From: Rhodoligotrophos sp. CJ14
GTDB taxonomy: Bacteria; Pseudomonadota; Alphaproteobacteria; Rhizobiales; Im1
Length of the DNA stretch: 64,000 nucleotides
Direction of reading: 5' to 3'
Assembly (NCBI RefSeq): GCF_038811545.1
Contig: NZ_CP133319.1
Location: 372,001-436,000, forward strand
The notes beneath the pieces were generated by a model. It did not search any database. It saw nothing but the letters and a program-made list of their open reading frames with translations, and was not told the DNA's origin. The position numbers and the translations under genes are program-made. Below are positions 25,667 to 34,718 of this stretch, in pieces; the first letter of the stretch is position 1; every line of letters begins with the position of its first letter.

Positions 25667-27796
25667 ATGCGGATGATCGATCCCAAGCGTCACGCAGCCC
25701 TCGAGGAGCTCACCCGCGAACGCTTGACCCTCGGCGTGCCCGCGGCTCAGCAGCCCGAGCATGCCGCCACATACCGCCATTGGCGCTGGTATCTCGATGA
25801 TGCCCGGATCTGCTGGGTGATCTTCGACAAGGAAGGGGTGAGCACCAACACGCTCTCAGCCGATGTCCTGACCGAGCTCGATGCGCTCCTCAGCGAAGCG
25901 GCCAAGAGCAATCCCCGCGCGCTGGTGATCCGTTCAGCCAAGGCGAATGGATTTGCCGCGGGCGCCGAGATCGGCGATTTCCGCACCATGATCGTGGCAG
26001 CCGAGGTGCGCAGCCTTGTGAGCCGGGGCGTCGCGGTTCTCGATCGCCTGGCGAAGTTCCCGGCCCCCACCGTCGCGGTGGTGCATGGCTTCTGCCTGGG
26101 CGGCGGCCTTGAGCTTGCCCTTGCCTGCCGCATCCGCATCGCCCGTGATGATGCACGCCTCGGCTTTCCCGAGATCATGCTCGGTCTGCATCCGGGCCTT
26201 GCCGGCACCTGGCGCAGCCTCGACATCGCCGCCGATCCGGTGGAAGCCATGACCATGATGCTCACCGGGCGCACCCTGAATGCGCGCCGGGCCAAGCGGC
26301 TGAACCTGGTCGACACGGTGGTGCCTGAGCGGCATATCGCGGCCGCTGTGCAATGGGCGGCGGACGGCAAGCTCCGCCTCGTCCGCGGCTTGCCTGTCAA
26401 GGCGCGTGCCATGCTGCTGGCCCCCTCGCGCGCGGTGATTGCCTCGCGCATGGCGGCGGAAGCGGAAAAGCGGGCACCGCGGAAGCATTATCCTGCCCCT
26501 TATGCTTTGATCGACCTCTGGCGCGAGCATGGCGGTAATCCTGCCAGCATGCGCGGTGCGGAAACCGAAAGCTTCGCGCGGCTGATCACCGGCGAGACCG
26601 CTCAGAACCTGATCCGGGTGTTTTTCCTGCGCGAGAAGCTCAAGGCCTATGGCAAGGGTGCCGCGGGCACGATCGCCCATGTGCATGTGATCGGCGCGGG
26701 CGTGATGGGCGGCGACATCGCCGCCTGGTGCGTGGCGCGCGGCCTGCGTGTGACCTTGCAGGATCAGAGCTATGCGCTGGTCGCCCCGGCGATCAAACGC
26801 GCTGCGGCCTTCTTCGCAAAGCGCGGTTCGGGACTCAATCGTCGTGATGCGCTCGACCGCTTGATCCCCGATCCCCGGGGGATCGGTCTCGGACAGGCCG
26901 ATCTCGTCATCGAGGCCGTACCCGAGAAGCTCGACATCAAGCGGGCCGTCTATGCGGCAACCGAGCCGCGCATGAAGCCCGGCGCGATCCTTGCCACCAA
27001 CACGTCCAGCATAAGGCTGGAGGAGCTGCGCAAGAGCCTCGCTCGCCCCGAGCATTTCATCGGCATCCATTTCTTCAACCCGGTTGCCAAGATGCCGCTG
27101 GTTGAGGTGGTGACCCACGATCAGCTCGACCCGCAAGCGAAACAGACGACGCTCGCTTTTGTGAACCGCCTCGACAAGCTGCCGCTGCCGGTGAAGTCCT
27201 CTCCAGGCTTCCTCGTCAACCGGGTCCTTGCCCCTTATATACTCGAGGCGCTGCTTGCCATGGATGAGGGCATCAAGCCCGAGCTCATCGATCAGGTAGC
27301 CCTTGACTTTGGCATGCCCATGGGACCGATCGAGCTTGCCGACACCGTGGGCCTCGATGTCGCCCAGCATGTGGCGCAGACCCTGAAAGGATCAGCCGCC
27401 GCGAGCATTCCGGAACTGCCGGATTGGTTCGCAAAGCGGGTCGAGGAGGGAAAGCTTGGCCGCAAGACCGGCCAGGGTCTCTACAAATGGGTGGACGGCA
27501 CGCCGCAAAAGGCCAAGCTCGATGCAAAGCCCGACCTCTTCCTCGAGGATCGCCTGATCCTGCCGCTGCTGAATGCCACAATGAGCTGCCTCAGACAGGG
27601 CGTGGTCGAGGATGAGGACGGCGCCGATGCCGGAGTGATCTTCGGCACGGGCTTCGCCCCCTTCCGCGGCGGGCCGATGCACTATGCCCGCCAGCGCGGC
27701 ATCGAACGCATCATCTACACCCTGGAGGAGCTTGCCAATCAGCACGGCTCGCGCTTCTCGCCCGACCCGGGCTGGCGTGAGATCGCCTCTTCATGA
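25667..27796 (+). CDS. fadJ: Multifunctional enoyl-CoA hydratase / 3-hydroxyacyl-CoA dehydrogenase
   Basis: 709 residues. The N-terminal half is a crotonase domain: oxyanion-hole segments KANGFAAGAEIGDF and GFCLGGGLELALACRIRI, then FPEIMLGLHPGLAGT. The C-terminal half is a 3-hydroxyacyl-CoA dehydrogenase with NAD loop IGAGVMGGDIAAW (from about residue 340), the NTSSI and HFFNPVAKMPLVEVV motifs and PGFLVNRVLAPY. It hydrates enoyl-CoA and oxidises the 3-hydroxyacyl-CoA. It starts five bases after the thiolase stop. Its N-terminal arrangement (about 45 residues before the hydratase) differs slightly from E. coli FadB/FadJ. The operon ends here, and I see no clear terminator in the 100 bases that follow. 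Confidence 0.93.
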   Translation: MRMIDPKRHAALEELTRERLTLGVPAAQQPEHAATYRHWRWYLDDARICWVIFDKEGVSTNTLSADVLTELDALLSEAAKSNPRALVIRSAKANGFAAGAEIGDFRTMIVAAEVRSLVSRGVAVLDRLAKFPAPTVAVVHGFCLGGGLELALACRIRIARDDARLGFPEIMLGLHPGLAGTWRSLDIAADPVEAMTMMLTGRTLNARRAKRLNLVDTVVPERHIAAAVQWAADGKLRLVRGLPVKARAMLLAPSRAVIASRMAAEAEKRAPRKHYPAPYALIDLWREHGGNPASMRGAETESFARLITGETAQNLIRVFFLREKLKAYGKGAAGTIAHVHVIGAGVMGGDIAAWCVARGLRVTLQDQSYALVAPAIKRAAAFFAKRGSGLNRRDALDRLIPDPRGIGLGQADLVIEAVPEKLDIKRAVYAATEPRMKPGAILATNTSSIRLEELRKSLARPEHFIGIHFFNPVAKMPLVEVVTHDQLDPQAKQTTLAFVNRLDKLPLPVKSSPGFLVNRVLAPYILEALLAMDEGIKPELIDQVALDFGMPMGPIELADTVGLDVAQHVAQTLKGSAAASIPELPDWFAKRVEEGKLGRKTGQGLYKWVDGTPQKAKLDAKPDLFLEDRLILPLLNATMSCLRQGVVEDEDGADAGVIFGTGFAPFRGGPMHYARQRGIERIIYTLEELANQHGSRFSPDPGWREIASS

Positions 27797-27899
27797 GGTA
27801 AATGCGCCCGCCCGATTTCTGCCGTTTCTTTGTTGTCGTTAACAAGGCGTGGGCAAAGCAAGATGCGGTATGTGGCCGGTCGGGTAAGAAGTTGGGCGG

Positions 27900-30800
27900 A
27901 TGACACCATCGGGATTTTGGCGGAGCTGGTTCCTGTCGGCCGGTATTGGGGTTGTTGCAGCCCTGGGCGCCGGTCTGATTACATCCCTCCACGCTCAGGA
28001 GAACAAGCAACCGATCAGCAATGATGGCGCGCTGATCATTTCAGGCTTTTCCGGAACTTCCGCCAAGAGCGCTGGCTTCTTCCGCTCCGGCACTGATCTG
28101 AACCAGACCATGATCGATCTCGATGGCGGATCGGTGAAGGTCTTCGATCTCTCCAATACCGGCGGCGCCGCGGATGCGCAGCTCATTAAACGGTCGCCTG
28201 CTCTATCGGTGCCGGCCCGAAAGATCGGGCAGGTGTTCGGTCTCGCGCTCGATGACGCAGAGGCGCCCAACATCTATGCAGCGGCAAGTTCAGCCTTCGG
28301 CCTCCAGCTGATCGGCAAGGGCGAGAACGACACGCAGCGCATCAAGACGGGCCAGCCCGATGCCGCCTGGATGCCCGGCCAGTTCGGCGAAGGTGGCGGT
28401 CCCGGCAGCATCTGGCGCATCGATGGGCGCACCGGCCAAGTCACCCTCTTCGCCGATATCAGTGATGGCGACGCTCCCAACAGCGGACCGGGTCTTGGCG
28501 ACATCGCTTTTGATGCTGATCACCAACAGTTCTTCGTGTCGGATTTCGATACGGGCCTGATCCATGCGCTCGACATTTCCGGCAAGATGCTGGGCCGCTT
28601 CGATCACGGCGCTACCGGGCGCAAGGCTGCCGGCCTTTCCCCCGTCGCTGATGACGGCCGCAGGGCTGATATTACCTCCTCCGCCTTCGACAGCGAGGAT
28701 CCCGAGAGCTGGGGCTTCACGCCGGTCGAGCGCCGGGTCTGGGGCCTCGCCTATCATGAGGGGCGCCTTTATTACGCGGTCTGGTCCGGACCTGAAATCT
28801 GGTCCGTCGGCATCACGGATAGCGGCGGCTTTGCCGATGATGCCCGCCGCGAACTCGGCCTCTCGCCCGAGCCCAAGCCTTATCCCGTCTCCAGCATCGC
28901 CTTTGATGGCGAGGGCCGCCTCTATCTTGCTCAGCGTGGCGAGATCCGCTCGCGCTATGATTATGGCACCTTTGCCCTGCCTCGGAAGTCGCGCGTCCTT
29001 CGCTATGTCAGGGCCAATGACGGCTCGTGGTCGCCCGAACCGCTCGAATACCCAATCGGCTTTCCAGCCACTCATCAGAATGCGTCGGGGGGCCTAACCC
29101 TCGGGCCCGGCTATAAGCCCGATGGCAGTCTCGATGCCGACAGCTGCTGGGGCACCCTGTGGGTGACGGGAGATGGCCTGCGCGAAAGCAGCCGAGATGC
29201 CGACCGGCTGCAGCGTGGTGGGCCACTCGTGGTCCACGGCGCCCAAGGCCTGCCGGTGGCCTTGACCCGTGCCGATAACCTCCCGCCCTTCAAGAGCTAT
29301 TATCTCGATTACGATGATCGCTTCGATGACCCGAACGTGGCGGGGCATGTGGGCGACATCGCCGCTGTCCAGCATTGTGCCTCGGCAACGGCGGTGGCTG
29401 CAGCATCTGAACAGACTTCTCCATCCAGCGGCGAACAGGATCAGGGCAAGTCCACCGGCGAGACGCCGGAGCAAGACGCAGCCGCAACGGATGCAGGCAA
29501 GGACAAGGATACTGCCCTCGTCGACCAGTTCGGCAATCCGATCACCCCTCGCGAAACAGAGCCGCAACTCCCAAACGCAGCGAAACCCTCCGGCGAACCC
29601 GACACCGCGGCACAGGAGGCCCCGGCGCCGCCCGCACCAGCAGCCGGAGCCGCTACTTTGCCTGCCCCCTTCGATCTCAGCATCGCGGTTCGCGGCGGCG
29701 TTGAGGCCTGCGCGCCAACTTACGCCTGCCCTTTTACCCTCGTGATCAGCAATAACGGCCCGGGCACCTATCGCGGCCCCCTCACCATCGCCGAGGAGGT
29801 TGACACCGCCGTTGCCGATCTCGCCGACTGGTCACCCCGCCGTTGGTCTTGCGAGCGGCGTGAGACCACCTTCGTCTGCACCCATGCGGCGCTCCAGCTG
29901 CGTCCTGGCGAAAGCGTCTCCTTGCGCGTGGATTTCGTGCCATGGCGCGTGCCCGCGGCACGGGTGCAGAATTGCGCCCGTCTCCTGTGGCAAGGAAGCA
30001 CACTGTCCGCGCGCAACCTCTTGGTCCAGGAAAGCCTCTCCCGCCTCGGCTTTGATCCCGGCCCCGTCGACGGGCTTGCCGGTGCGCGAACCCGCTCGGC
30101 AATTCAAGCCTTCGCGGCGGAGGAAGGTCAGCCCAGTGATGGACAGATCAATGACGCCCTGCTCGGGCGCCTGTTCGGCAGTTGGGGCAACGGCGATCTG
30201 AGATCTCAGGATGATCGCGATTGTGCCAGTCTTCCGCTGCGCCGCAGCCGTGGATCCGTTGCCGTTGCGCCCGACTGCGGGCCGACGGATCTGCTGCTCA
30301 AGGGCCGCTGCGTCAGCCGCGCCAGCCTGTGTGATGGCGGGCGCCAGTTTCAAGCATCCGACAATAGCTGCACTTGCCCACAGGCCGCGCCTCTTTGGGA
30401 TCCTGTGAACGGCCGCTGCACGGGTTATGCGCCTCCGCAACGGGCGCTGCGCAAACCCCTGCCGTCGACGGCCTCACCATCACCCTCGGCGACCTCACAG
30501 GATCGGGCTCAGGAGCGGGAGAGCGGGACCGCCGTCCGGCCAGAGGAGAGCGAGGACGCCACGGCGACGACTGACGGCGAGCCATCAGCTGCCCCCGATG
30601 AGAGCCCGCCGACCCCGGGCGGGGCACAACAAGCCCCGCAGCCGAAGCCCGATCCCACGGCAATCGTCTGCCCTGGAAACCAGCGCTGGGACGACGCATC
30701 CAAGCAATGCAAGTGTCCGCCCGACAATCCTGTCTGGGATAAGATCTCCAATAGCTGTATCCCCTCGGCGGGCAAAAGCTCCGAGACGGAGCTCACGCCC

Positions 30801-30935
30801 TCGGCGGGCGAAGCACCCAAGCCGAACCTGCAGATCTGTTCCGGCGATCGTGTTTGGAGCAATGACGAGGCCGCTTGTATCTGCCCGCCGGAGAGGCCGA
30901 ACTGGGACGAAGCTGCCGGCCGCTGCACAATTTGA
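27900..30935 (+). CDS. Large exported protein: propeller-like domain, PG-binding domain and Cys-rich modules
   Basis: 1011 residues with an N-terminal signal or anchor (hydrophobic about 8-30, ITSLHAQE). Residues about 40-500 contain repeated strand patterns such as GLGDIAFDADHQQFFVSD and VWGLAYHEGRLYYAVW, resembling a beta-propeller. An Ala/Pro/Gln-rich linker follows (about 500-590). Then come a DUF11-like beta domain (about 593-690, CPFTLVISNNGPGTYRGP), a peptidoglycan-binding_1-like domain (about 705-757, LGFDPGPVDGLAGARTRSAI), and three Cys modules of the form C-x-G-x-(R/Q)-x-W...C-x-CP...W(D)...C near 811, 922 and 978 to the end. It is probably periplasmic or surface-bound and attached to the cell wall. 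I know no function. Confidence 0.75.
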   Translation: MTPSGFWRSWFLSAGIGVVAALGAGLITSLHAQENKQPISNDGALIISGFSGTSAKSAGFFRSGTDLNQTMIDLDGGSVKVFDLSNTGGAADAQLIKRSPALSVPARKIGQVFGLALDDAEAPNIYAAASSAFGLQLIGKGENDTQRIKTGQPDAAWMPGQFGEGGGPGSIWRIDGRTGQVTLFADISDGDAPNSGPGLGDIAFDADHQQFFVSDFDTGLIHALDISGKMLGRFDHGATGRKAAGLSPVADDGRRADITSSAFDSEDPESWGFTPVERRVWGLAYHEGRLYYAVWSGPEIWSVGITDSGGFADDARRELGLSPEPKPYPVSSIAFDGEGRLYLAQRGEIRSRYDYGTFALPRKSRVLRYVRANDGSWSPEPLEYPIGFPATHQNASGGLTLGPGYKPDGSLDADSCWGTLWVTGDGLRESSRDADRLQRGGPLVVHGAQGLPVALTRADNLPPFKSYYLDYDDRFDDPNVAGHVGDIAAVQHCASATAVAAASEQTSPSSGEQDQGKSTGETPEQDAAATDAGKDKDTALVDQFGNPITPRETEPQLPNAAKPSGEPDTAAQEAPAPPAPAAGAATLPAPFDLSIAVRGGVEACAPTYACPFTLVISNNGPGTYRGPLTIAEEVDTAVADLADWSPRRWSCERRETTFVCTHAALQLRPGESVSLRVDFVPWRVPAARVQNCARLLWQGSTLSARNLLVQESLSRLGFDPGPVDGLAGARTRSAIQAFAAEEGQPSDGQINDALLGRLFGSWGNGDLRSQDDRDCASLPLRRSRGSVAVAPDCGPTDLLLKGRCVSRASLCDGGRQFQASDNSCTCPQAAPLWDPVNGRCTGYAPPQRALRKPLPSTASPSPSATSQDRAQERESGTAVRPEESEDATATTDGEPSAAPDESPPTPGGAQQAPQPKPDPTAIVCPGNQRWDDASKQCKCPPDNPVWDKISNSCIPSAGKSSETELTPSAGEAPKPNLQICSGDRVWSNDEAACICPPERPNWDEAAGRCTI

Positions 30936-31215
30936 TCGCTTCGAAAAACCATTGAGTCGGACATTACCGGCGCGACGGAATCGACGTCGTGCCTGCGTGA
31001 AACCCGTCCGCTGATGCTTGTCGGCGGTTGCAGCGATCCCGCTCGCAGCATCGCGGCCAACCCCCTGTTTCGCCTCCGAATCTGACGCTGAACACACCAG
31101 CTCCGCTACACAACCAACTCGTGCATTTTCTACCTGAACGTATCCATAGGTTGCATTCTTCGCGCGCGTCATTAGAGTTGCGTGCATTGGAAATAATCAT
31201 AACCGGAGATTGCAC

Positions 31216-31869
31216 ATGCGCTATGTGAGCGCTGGAGCAGCGGCCCAGAATACAAGACGGTCCTATTCCCGGGAGGACCCTCAGGTCCGCCGCCAGGAAC
31301 TGATTGAAGCAACATTCCGGTGTTTGGGGAAGCATGGGCACGCCCGGACGAGCGTCCGGGTTATTGCAGCCGAGGCCGGCGTGTCGCCGGGACTGATTCG
31401 TCACCATTTCGGTGAGAAAAAGCAGCTCATTTCCGCGACCTATCGATATGCATCCGACCTTCTGTTCAATCACATCAAGAATGCAGTCGATGCGACCGAA
31501 GGTGATGATTGGGCAAAGCTCGTCACCTTCATCGAAGCAGGGTTCACGCCACCCATATTGTCAAAAGAATATATAACGGTTCGGTTTGTGCTTTGGGGTG
31601 TGGCGATGACCGATGCCGTCATCCGCCAGGTCCATAGCGAGGTCAACCAGCGCTATCGCAGACTGATGTCGCGCTTGCTCAGTGATGTCGTTGGCAATCG
31701 AATGTCCGATCAGGACGTCAAGAGTGTAACCGCCGCGCTGGCGGCCCTGCAGAACGGCCTATGGCTGGACTGGTCTCTCAATCCCCGCCAGCAAACACCC
31801 ACCGATCTGCGCGAAACGGCGCTGCAACTGATCAAGCAGCACATCTCGCCGCCCGCACCATCTCACTAG
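31216..31869 (+). CDS. TetR/AcrR family regulator, BetI-like
   Basis: 217 residues. The N-terminal helix-turn-helix is clear: LIEATFRCLGKHGHARTSVR followed by EAGVSPGLIRHHFGEKKQL. The C-terminal ligand domain has the pattern of BetI-type repressors (VRFVLWGVAMTDAVIRQVHSE, LSPRQ-like end). BetI controls choline-to-betaine genes, but no bet genes are nearby, so the ligand is unknown. The ATG at 31216 has GGAG seven bases upstream; a TTG lies six bases earlier. The neighbours are an unrelated exported protein and a lipoprotein on the other strand. The stop codon TAG lies at the left end of an intergenic repeat. Confidence 0.88.
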   Translation: MRYVSAGAAAQNTRRSYSREDPQVRRQELIEATFRCLGKHGHARTSVRVIAAEAGVSPGLIRHHFGEKKQLISATYRYASDLLFNHIKNAVDATEGDDWAKLVTFIEAGFTPPILSKEYITVRFVLWGVAMTDAVIRQVHSEVNQRYRRLMSRLLSDVVGNRMSDQDVKSVTAALAALQNGLWLDWSLNPRQQTPTDLRETALQLIKQHISPPAPSH

Positions 31870-31917
31870 AGCGCTCGCGCCAAGTGGTTATCGGTTCGCG
31901 TATGAACATGCGACCAC
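31866..31917. repeat. Rhizobiales-type intergenic repeat, copy A
   Basis: The stretch begins CTAGAGCG at the stop codon of the TetR gene and contains AAGTGGTTATCGGTTCGCGT. Copy B at 59706 has AAGTGGATACTGGTTCGCGT at the same distance from its CTAGAGC start. About 15 of these 20 bases agree. Elements of this appearance (AGAGC...AAGTGG...CGGTT) are common between genes in Rhizobiales genomes. Confidence 0.5.
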
Positions 31918-32002
31918 ACGAAGATTTGCGATGCGATTTGCGATCCAGAGAGCAAAGCGCGATCGAAAAGCCAGGGGCAGCGTATCGCCCCCCAAAGCCC
32001 GC

Positions 32003-32389
32003 TCAACCGCAGCGGAATTGAGAGCGCCATTCCCCTTTTTTATCCAGCGAGCTCTGATGATTGAGCCTGCGCGCTCGGCTTGATCCTGGGCAGGCGTAAT
32101 GGGTCAGGGTCGATTGCGCCACCTGCTCCGCATCTTTCAGATCATCTTCCTTCTCGCGCAGCGGTTTGGATGCGCGGCGCACCATCACGTCATAGGCGCC
32201 ATCCTGTCCTTTGTAGTCGAAGCTCACGATGAACTTCTGGCCATTGAAGATGACCGGTTCATTCTTGTTGCTGGCAACGATCGGGGTCGGGTGCTGTGGC
32301 GGTGGCGGTGCTGCAACCTTCGTGCAGTCGGCCAAAACAAAGCAACCGGCGACAGCAAGGATCGGCATGAGGCGGTGCAGCATCACCAT
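32003..32389 (-). CDS. Small hypothetical lipoprotein
   Basis: 128 residues. The signal peptide ends in a lipobox (LADC, Cys about residue 22), so the mature protein is lipid-anchored in the envelope. A Pro-rich stretch (APPPPQHPTP) follows, then a small compact region with FNGQKFIVSFDYKGQDGAYDVMV and two Cys residues (HYACPGS, QFRCG) that could form a disulfide. No family recognised. It is a single gene between the TetR gene (convergent) and the NMT1-type binding protein gene on the same strand. Confidence 0.65.
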   Translation of the reverse strand: MVMLHRLMPILAVAGCFVLADCTKVAAPPPPQHPTPIVASNKNEPVIFNGQKFIVSFDYKGQDGAYDVMVRRASKPLREKEDDLKDAEQVAQSTLTHYACPGSSRARRLNHQSSLDKKGEWRSQFRCG

Positions 32390-32535
32390 GGCGGCAACCT
32401 GATCAGAGGGACTTGAGACGGAGGTCGGCTTACGCGGTCAATATCAAATTATCCGGCGATCTGAGCAATCGCGCGGAAATCCTGATTGGCCACGCAGGAA
32501 CCTAGTCCGGCGAGGGTAAACGAAGTCTAACAGTC

Positions 32536-33579
32536 CTATTCCTCCTCGACCGGCACAGGGCTTCCGGATCCTTCGAGACCATCCTCGCCCGCTGCGTTTT
32601 GGAGGAAGGTTTGGTCGAACACCCGGTCCAGCGGGACGGCGATGGATTGGCCACGATCCGTCACGATCAGCCGCAAAAGCAGGTCGTGACCTTGCCCGTC
32701 GACTTCGCCGTCACGCGAGAAGCTGGGCAAAGTGCTCGCGACCGCCGCCGTATAGAGCGATTTATCCTCGTACTGATCGAGCGGGACCACATCGGCCACG
32801 TCATCGGGGCTTGCAGCCTTGAGCCAGACGAGTGCCTTGTGGATGGCCTTGACCATCCCCTGGGCAGCCTCTGGCCTCTGCCTCACGAAGGAGGACATGC
32901 TCGTGAGGACCGCGCCCGGCAATTCCTCGATGCCGAAGGCCTGTTGCACGCCCTCTTCCGTTCGCGTGTCGACGAGAGTCCTCATCTTGCTCCGGGCCGA
33001 CAGCACCGTGGCCGTGGGATCATTGGTCATGATCCCGTCGATCTCCTGCGCCGCGAGCATCCTGACCGCATCTTCGGTGCGCGCCGCGCTGACCAAGGCA
33101 ACATCCTCTGAACGAAGCCCGGATCGCGCCAGAAGCAAATGCGCAAATCCCGCGGAGGCAGAGCCAGGCCCTGCTATCCCAAGCCGGCGTCCTCTAAGAT
33201 CGGCGATGGTTTTGATGGCGCTCGTGAGATCCGGCCTAACCCCGAGCACGAATCCCGGCATGCGCGAGATCGCGATGATCGCCACAACCGGGGCACCTTC
33301 CGCCGCGGACCGCAGCAGCCGGTCATAGCTCAACCCGGCCGCATCGGCGCGGCCCTCCCGCAGCGCGGCGAGTGCATCATCTTGCGTCTCGAAGGTTTGG
33401 ATCGAGACATCCAACTGTTGCTCCGCAAAGAAGCCCTGCGTTTTGGCGATGGCGATCGGCAGAAATCCCAAGAGGGATGATCTTTCGACGGCGACTGTCA
33501 CCTTCTGCTGATCAGCCGCCTGAACGCTTGCCCCGACGAGCATCCACAGCGCCAGAGCAACCCGGATCATGACGCTCAT
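32536..33579 (-). CDS. ABC transporter substrate-binding protein, NMT1/SsuA type
   Basis: 347 residues with a signal peptide (ALALWMLVGASVQA). The start of the mature part, KVTVAVERSSLLGFLPIAIAKTQGFFAEQQLDV, is typical of NMT1/SsuA/TauA-like proteins that bind sulfonates, nitrate, thiamine precursors or pyrimidine-like ligands in the periplasm. A hinge-like LRGRRLGIAGPGSASAGFAH supports this. No permease or ATPase of this class is adjacent, so it is an orphan binding protein or works with a distant transporter. It lies 181 bases downstream of the GntR gene on the same strand and may belong to that regulon. The C-terminus is acidic (PVPVEEE). Confidence 0.86.
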   Translation of the reverse strand: MSVMIRVALALWMLVGASVQAADQQKVTVAVERSSLLGFLPIAIAKTQGFFAEQQLDVSIQTFETQDDALAALREGRADAAGLSYDRLLRSAAEGAPVVAIIAISRMPGFVLGVRPDLTSAIKTIADLRGRRLGIAGPGSASAGFAHLLLARSGLRSEDVALVSAARTEDAVRMLAAQEIDGIMTNDPTATVLSARSKMRTLVDTRTEEGVQQAFGIEELPGAVLTSMSSFVRQRPEAAQGMVKAIHKALVWLKAASPDDVADVVPLDQYEDKSLYTAAVASTLPSFSRDGEVDGQGHDLLLRLIVTDRGQSIAVPLDRVFDQTFLQNAAGEDGLEGSGSPVPVEEE

Positions 33580-33760
33580 GCGATCCCCGCTTCTTCAATA
33601 CGCTGTTCCGGCCAAGTCAGCACCCGCTGGCCCCTCGCACTCGCAGGCACGTCCGAACCGATCTGCCCGGACCAGCTCGGCCCCAAGCAGAATCGCTTCT
33701 GCGCCCGACCATTGATTATCCAATCCATCAACGGCCAGCGCCAGAGAGAGTTCAAGGAGG

Positions 33761-34498
33761 TCAGAGATCGCCGATCGCCGACCGCGCCCGGTTTCTCACG
33801 CCCAACAGATGATCTCTCAGGAGATCGCGGCCGGCCCCTGCATCCCGATGGCTGAGCGCCTGCGCGATCCGTTCGTGCTCCTGCTGATAGACCGACCATC
33901 TCTCGGGGCTGTAGCTGCGCTCCTTGAGCTTCGTCCAAGCGCTCTGGCCTCTCATGGTGACGACCCGCTGCCCGACCTGGAGAAACAGGCGATTATTCGT
34001 GAGCTCATAGAGGCAGGCATGAAAGCGGCGGTCGGCCTCCTCTGCCTCTTGCCATTTCGTGACATTCCGGCCCTCCGCGGCGCAGTCCACCAGATGGACA
34101 AGCTGCTTATCCGTTGCATTCAGCACGATGAGCTCGACCAGGCTGGGCTCGACCAGGGCACGAAACTCCATCAGCTCGCCAGGAGAAAGCGGCTCATCCT
34201 CCCCGGTCTCGGGGGGTCTGAGACTGGCCTTCTGCGTAATATAGGTTCCCCGCCCGATATGGCGCGAGAGAATGCCTTCGCGCTCCAGCTCGCCCAGGAC
34301 CTCCCGAACGGTTGACCGCGACAGGCCGCTTGCCTCCGCGATCTGCCGCTCGTTGGGCAATCGGTCGCCGGGACGCAGCCGCCCTTGCCGCAGCAGGGCG
34401 CGCAGCTGGGTCAGCAGATCGGTGCGCGTCAATGCCGGCGTGAACAGGCTGAATGCCGGCATTTCGCCAACGTCCGACCGGTCCAGTCTATCCACCAT
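33761..34498 (-). CDS. GntR family regulator, FadR/FCD subfamily
   Basis: 245 residues. The winged helix-turn-helix is at the N-terminus (LRPGDRLPNERQIAEASGLS, then RSTVREVLGELEREGILSR and GRGTYI). The all-helical C-terminal FCD-type domain includes ADRRFHACLYELTNNRLFL, with candidate metal-binding residues. It is divergent from the M24-peptidase gene that begins a long catabolic cluster, so it most likely represses that cluster and responds to its substrate. A near-perfect FadR-type operator abuts its start codon, pointing to autoregulation. Confidence 0.9.
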   Translation of the reverse strand: MVDRLDRSDVGEMPAFSLFTPALTRTDLLTQLRALLRQGRLRPGDRLPNERQIAEASGLSRSTVREVLGELEREGILSRHIGRGTYITQKASLRPPETGEDEPLSPGELMEFRALVEPSLVELIVLNATDKQLVHLVDCAAEGRNVTKWQEAEEADRRFHACLYELTNNRLFLQVGQRVVTMRGQSAWTKLKERSYSPERWSVYQQEHERIAQALSHRDAGAGRDLLRDHLLGVRNRARSAIGDL

Positions 34499-34499
34499 T

Positions 34500-34536
34500 A
34501 TGTCTTACCAATCATTCCAATCATTCCAATTAGACA
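34500..34536. promoter_or_regulatory. Candidate GntR operator with tandem repeats
   Basis: On the minus strand, 34510-34500 read TGGTAAGACAT, matching the FadR-subfamily consensus TNGTNNNACNA at all but the last base. Directly beyond lie two tandem CCAATCATT units plus CCAAT (34508-34530), and outer arms TGTCT (34501-34505) and AGACA (34532-34536) form an inverted repeat. It lies in the divergent region between the GntR gene and the cluster it faces, so it could control both. Confidence 0.5.
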
Positions 34537-34718
34537 TGTTGCCCCATAAATGGGCTTTACTCAAGCGAGCCATCGTGCTTCCATGGCGCCATCCAATTTC
34601 GCTTGGAATAGGTCTCATTGGTCACGCGCAGGACGAGCCGCCGCGGACGATGTCTGCTGGCTGAAAGCGCGGGAGTGGTGAATCCGTTCAAAGCACGAGG
34701 CGAGCCCAGGAGCCGGTC

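Noticed and set aside
31216-31869. Naming the TetR gene betI
   Set aside because: The protein has a BetI-like pattern, but no choline or betaine genes are near it, so the symbol would over-state the evidence.
33580-33760. Possible short coding stretch between the GntR gene and the NMT1-type protein gene
   Set aside because: Open frames of about 55 codons exist on the minus strand, but none has a start signal or family match; treated as intergenic.
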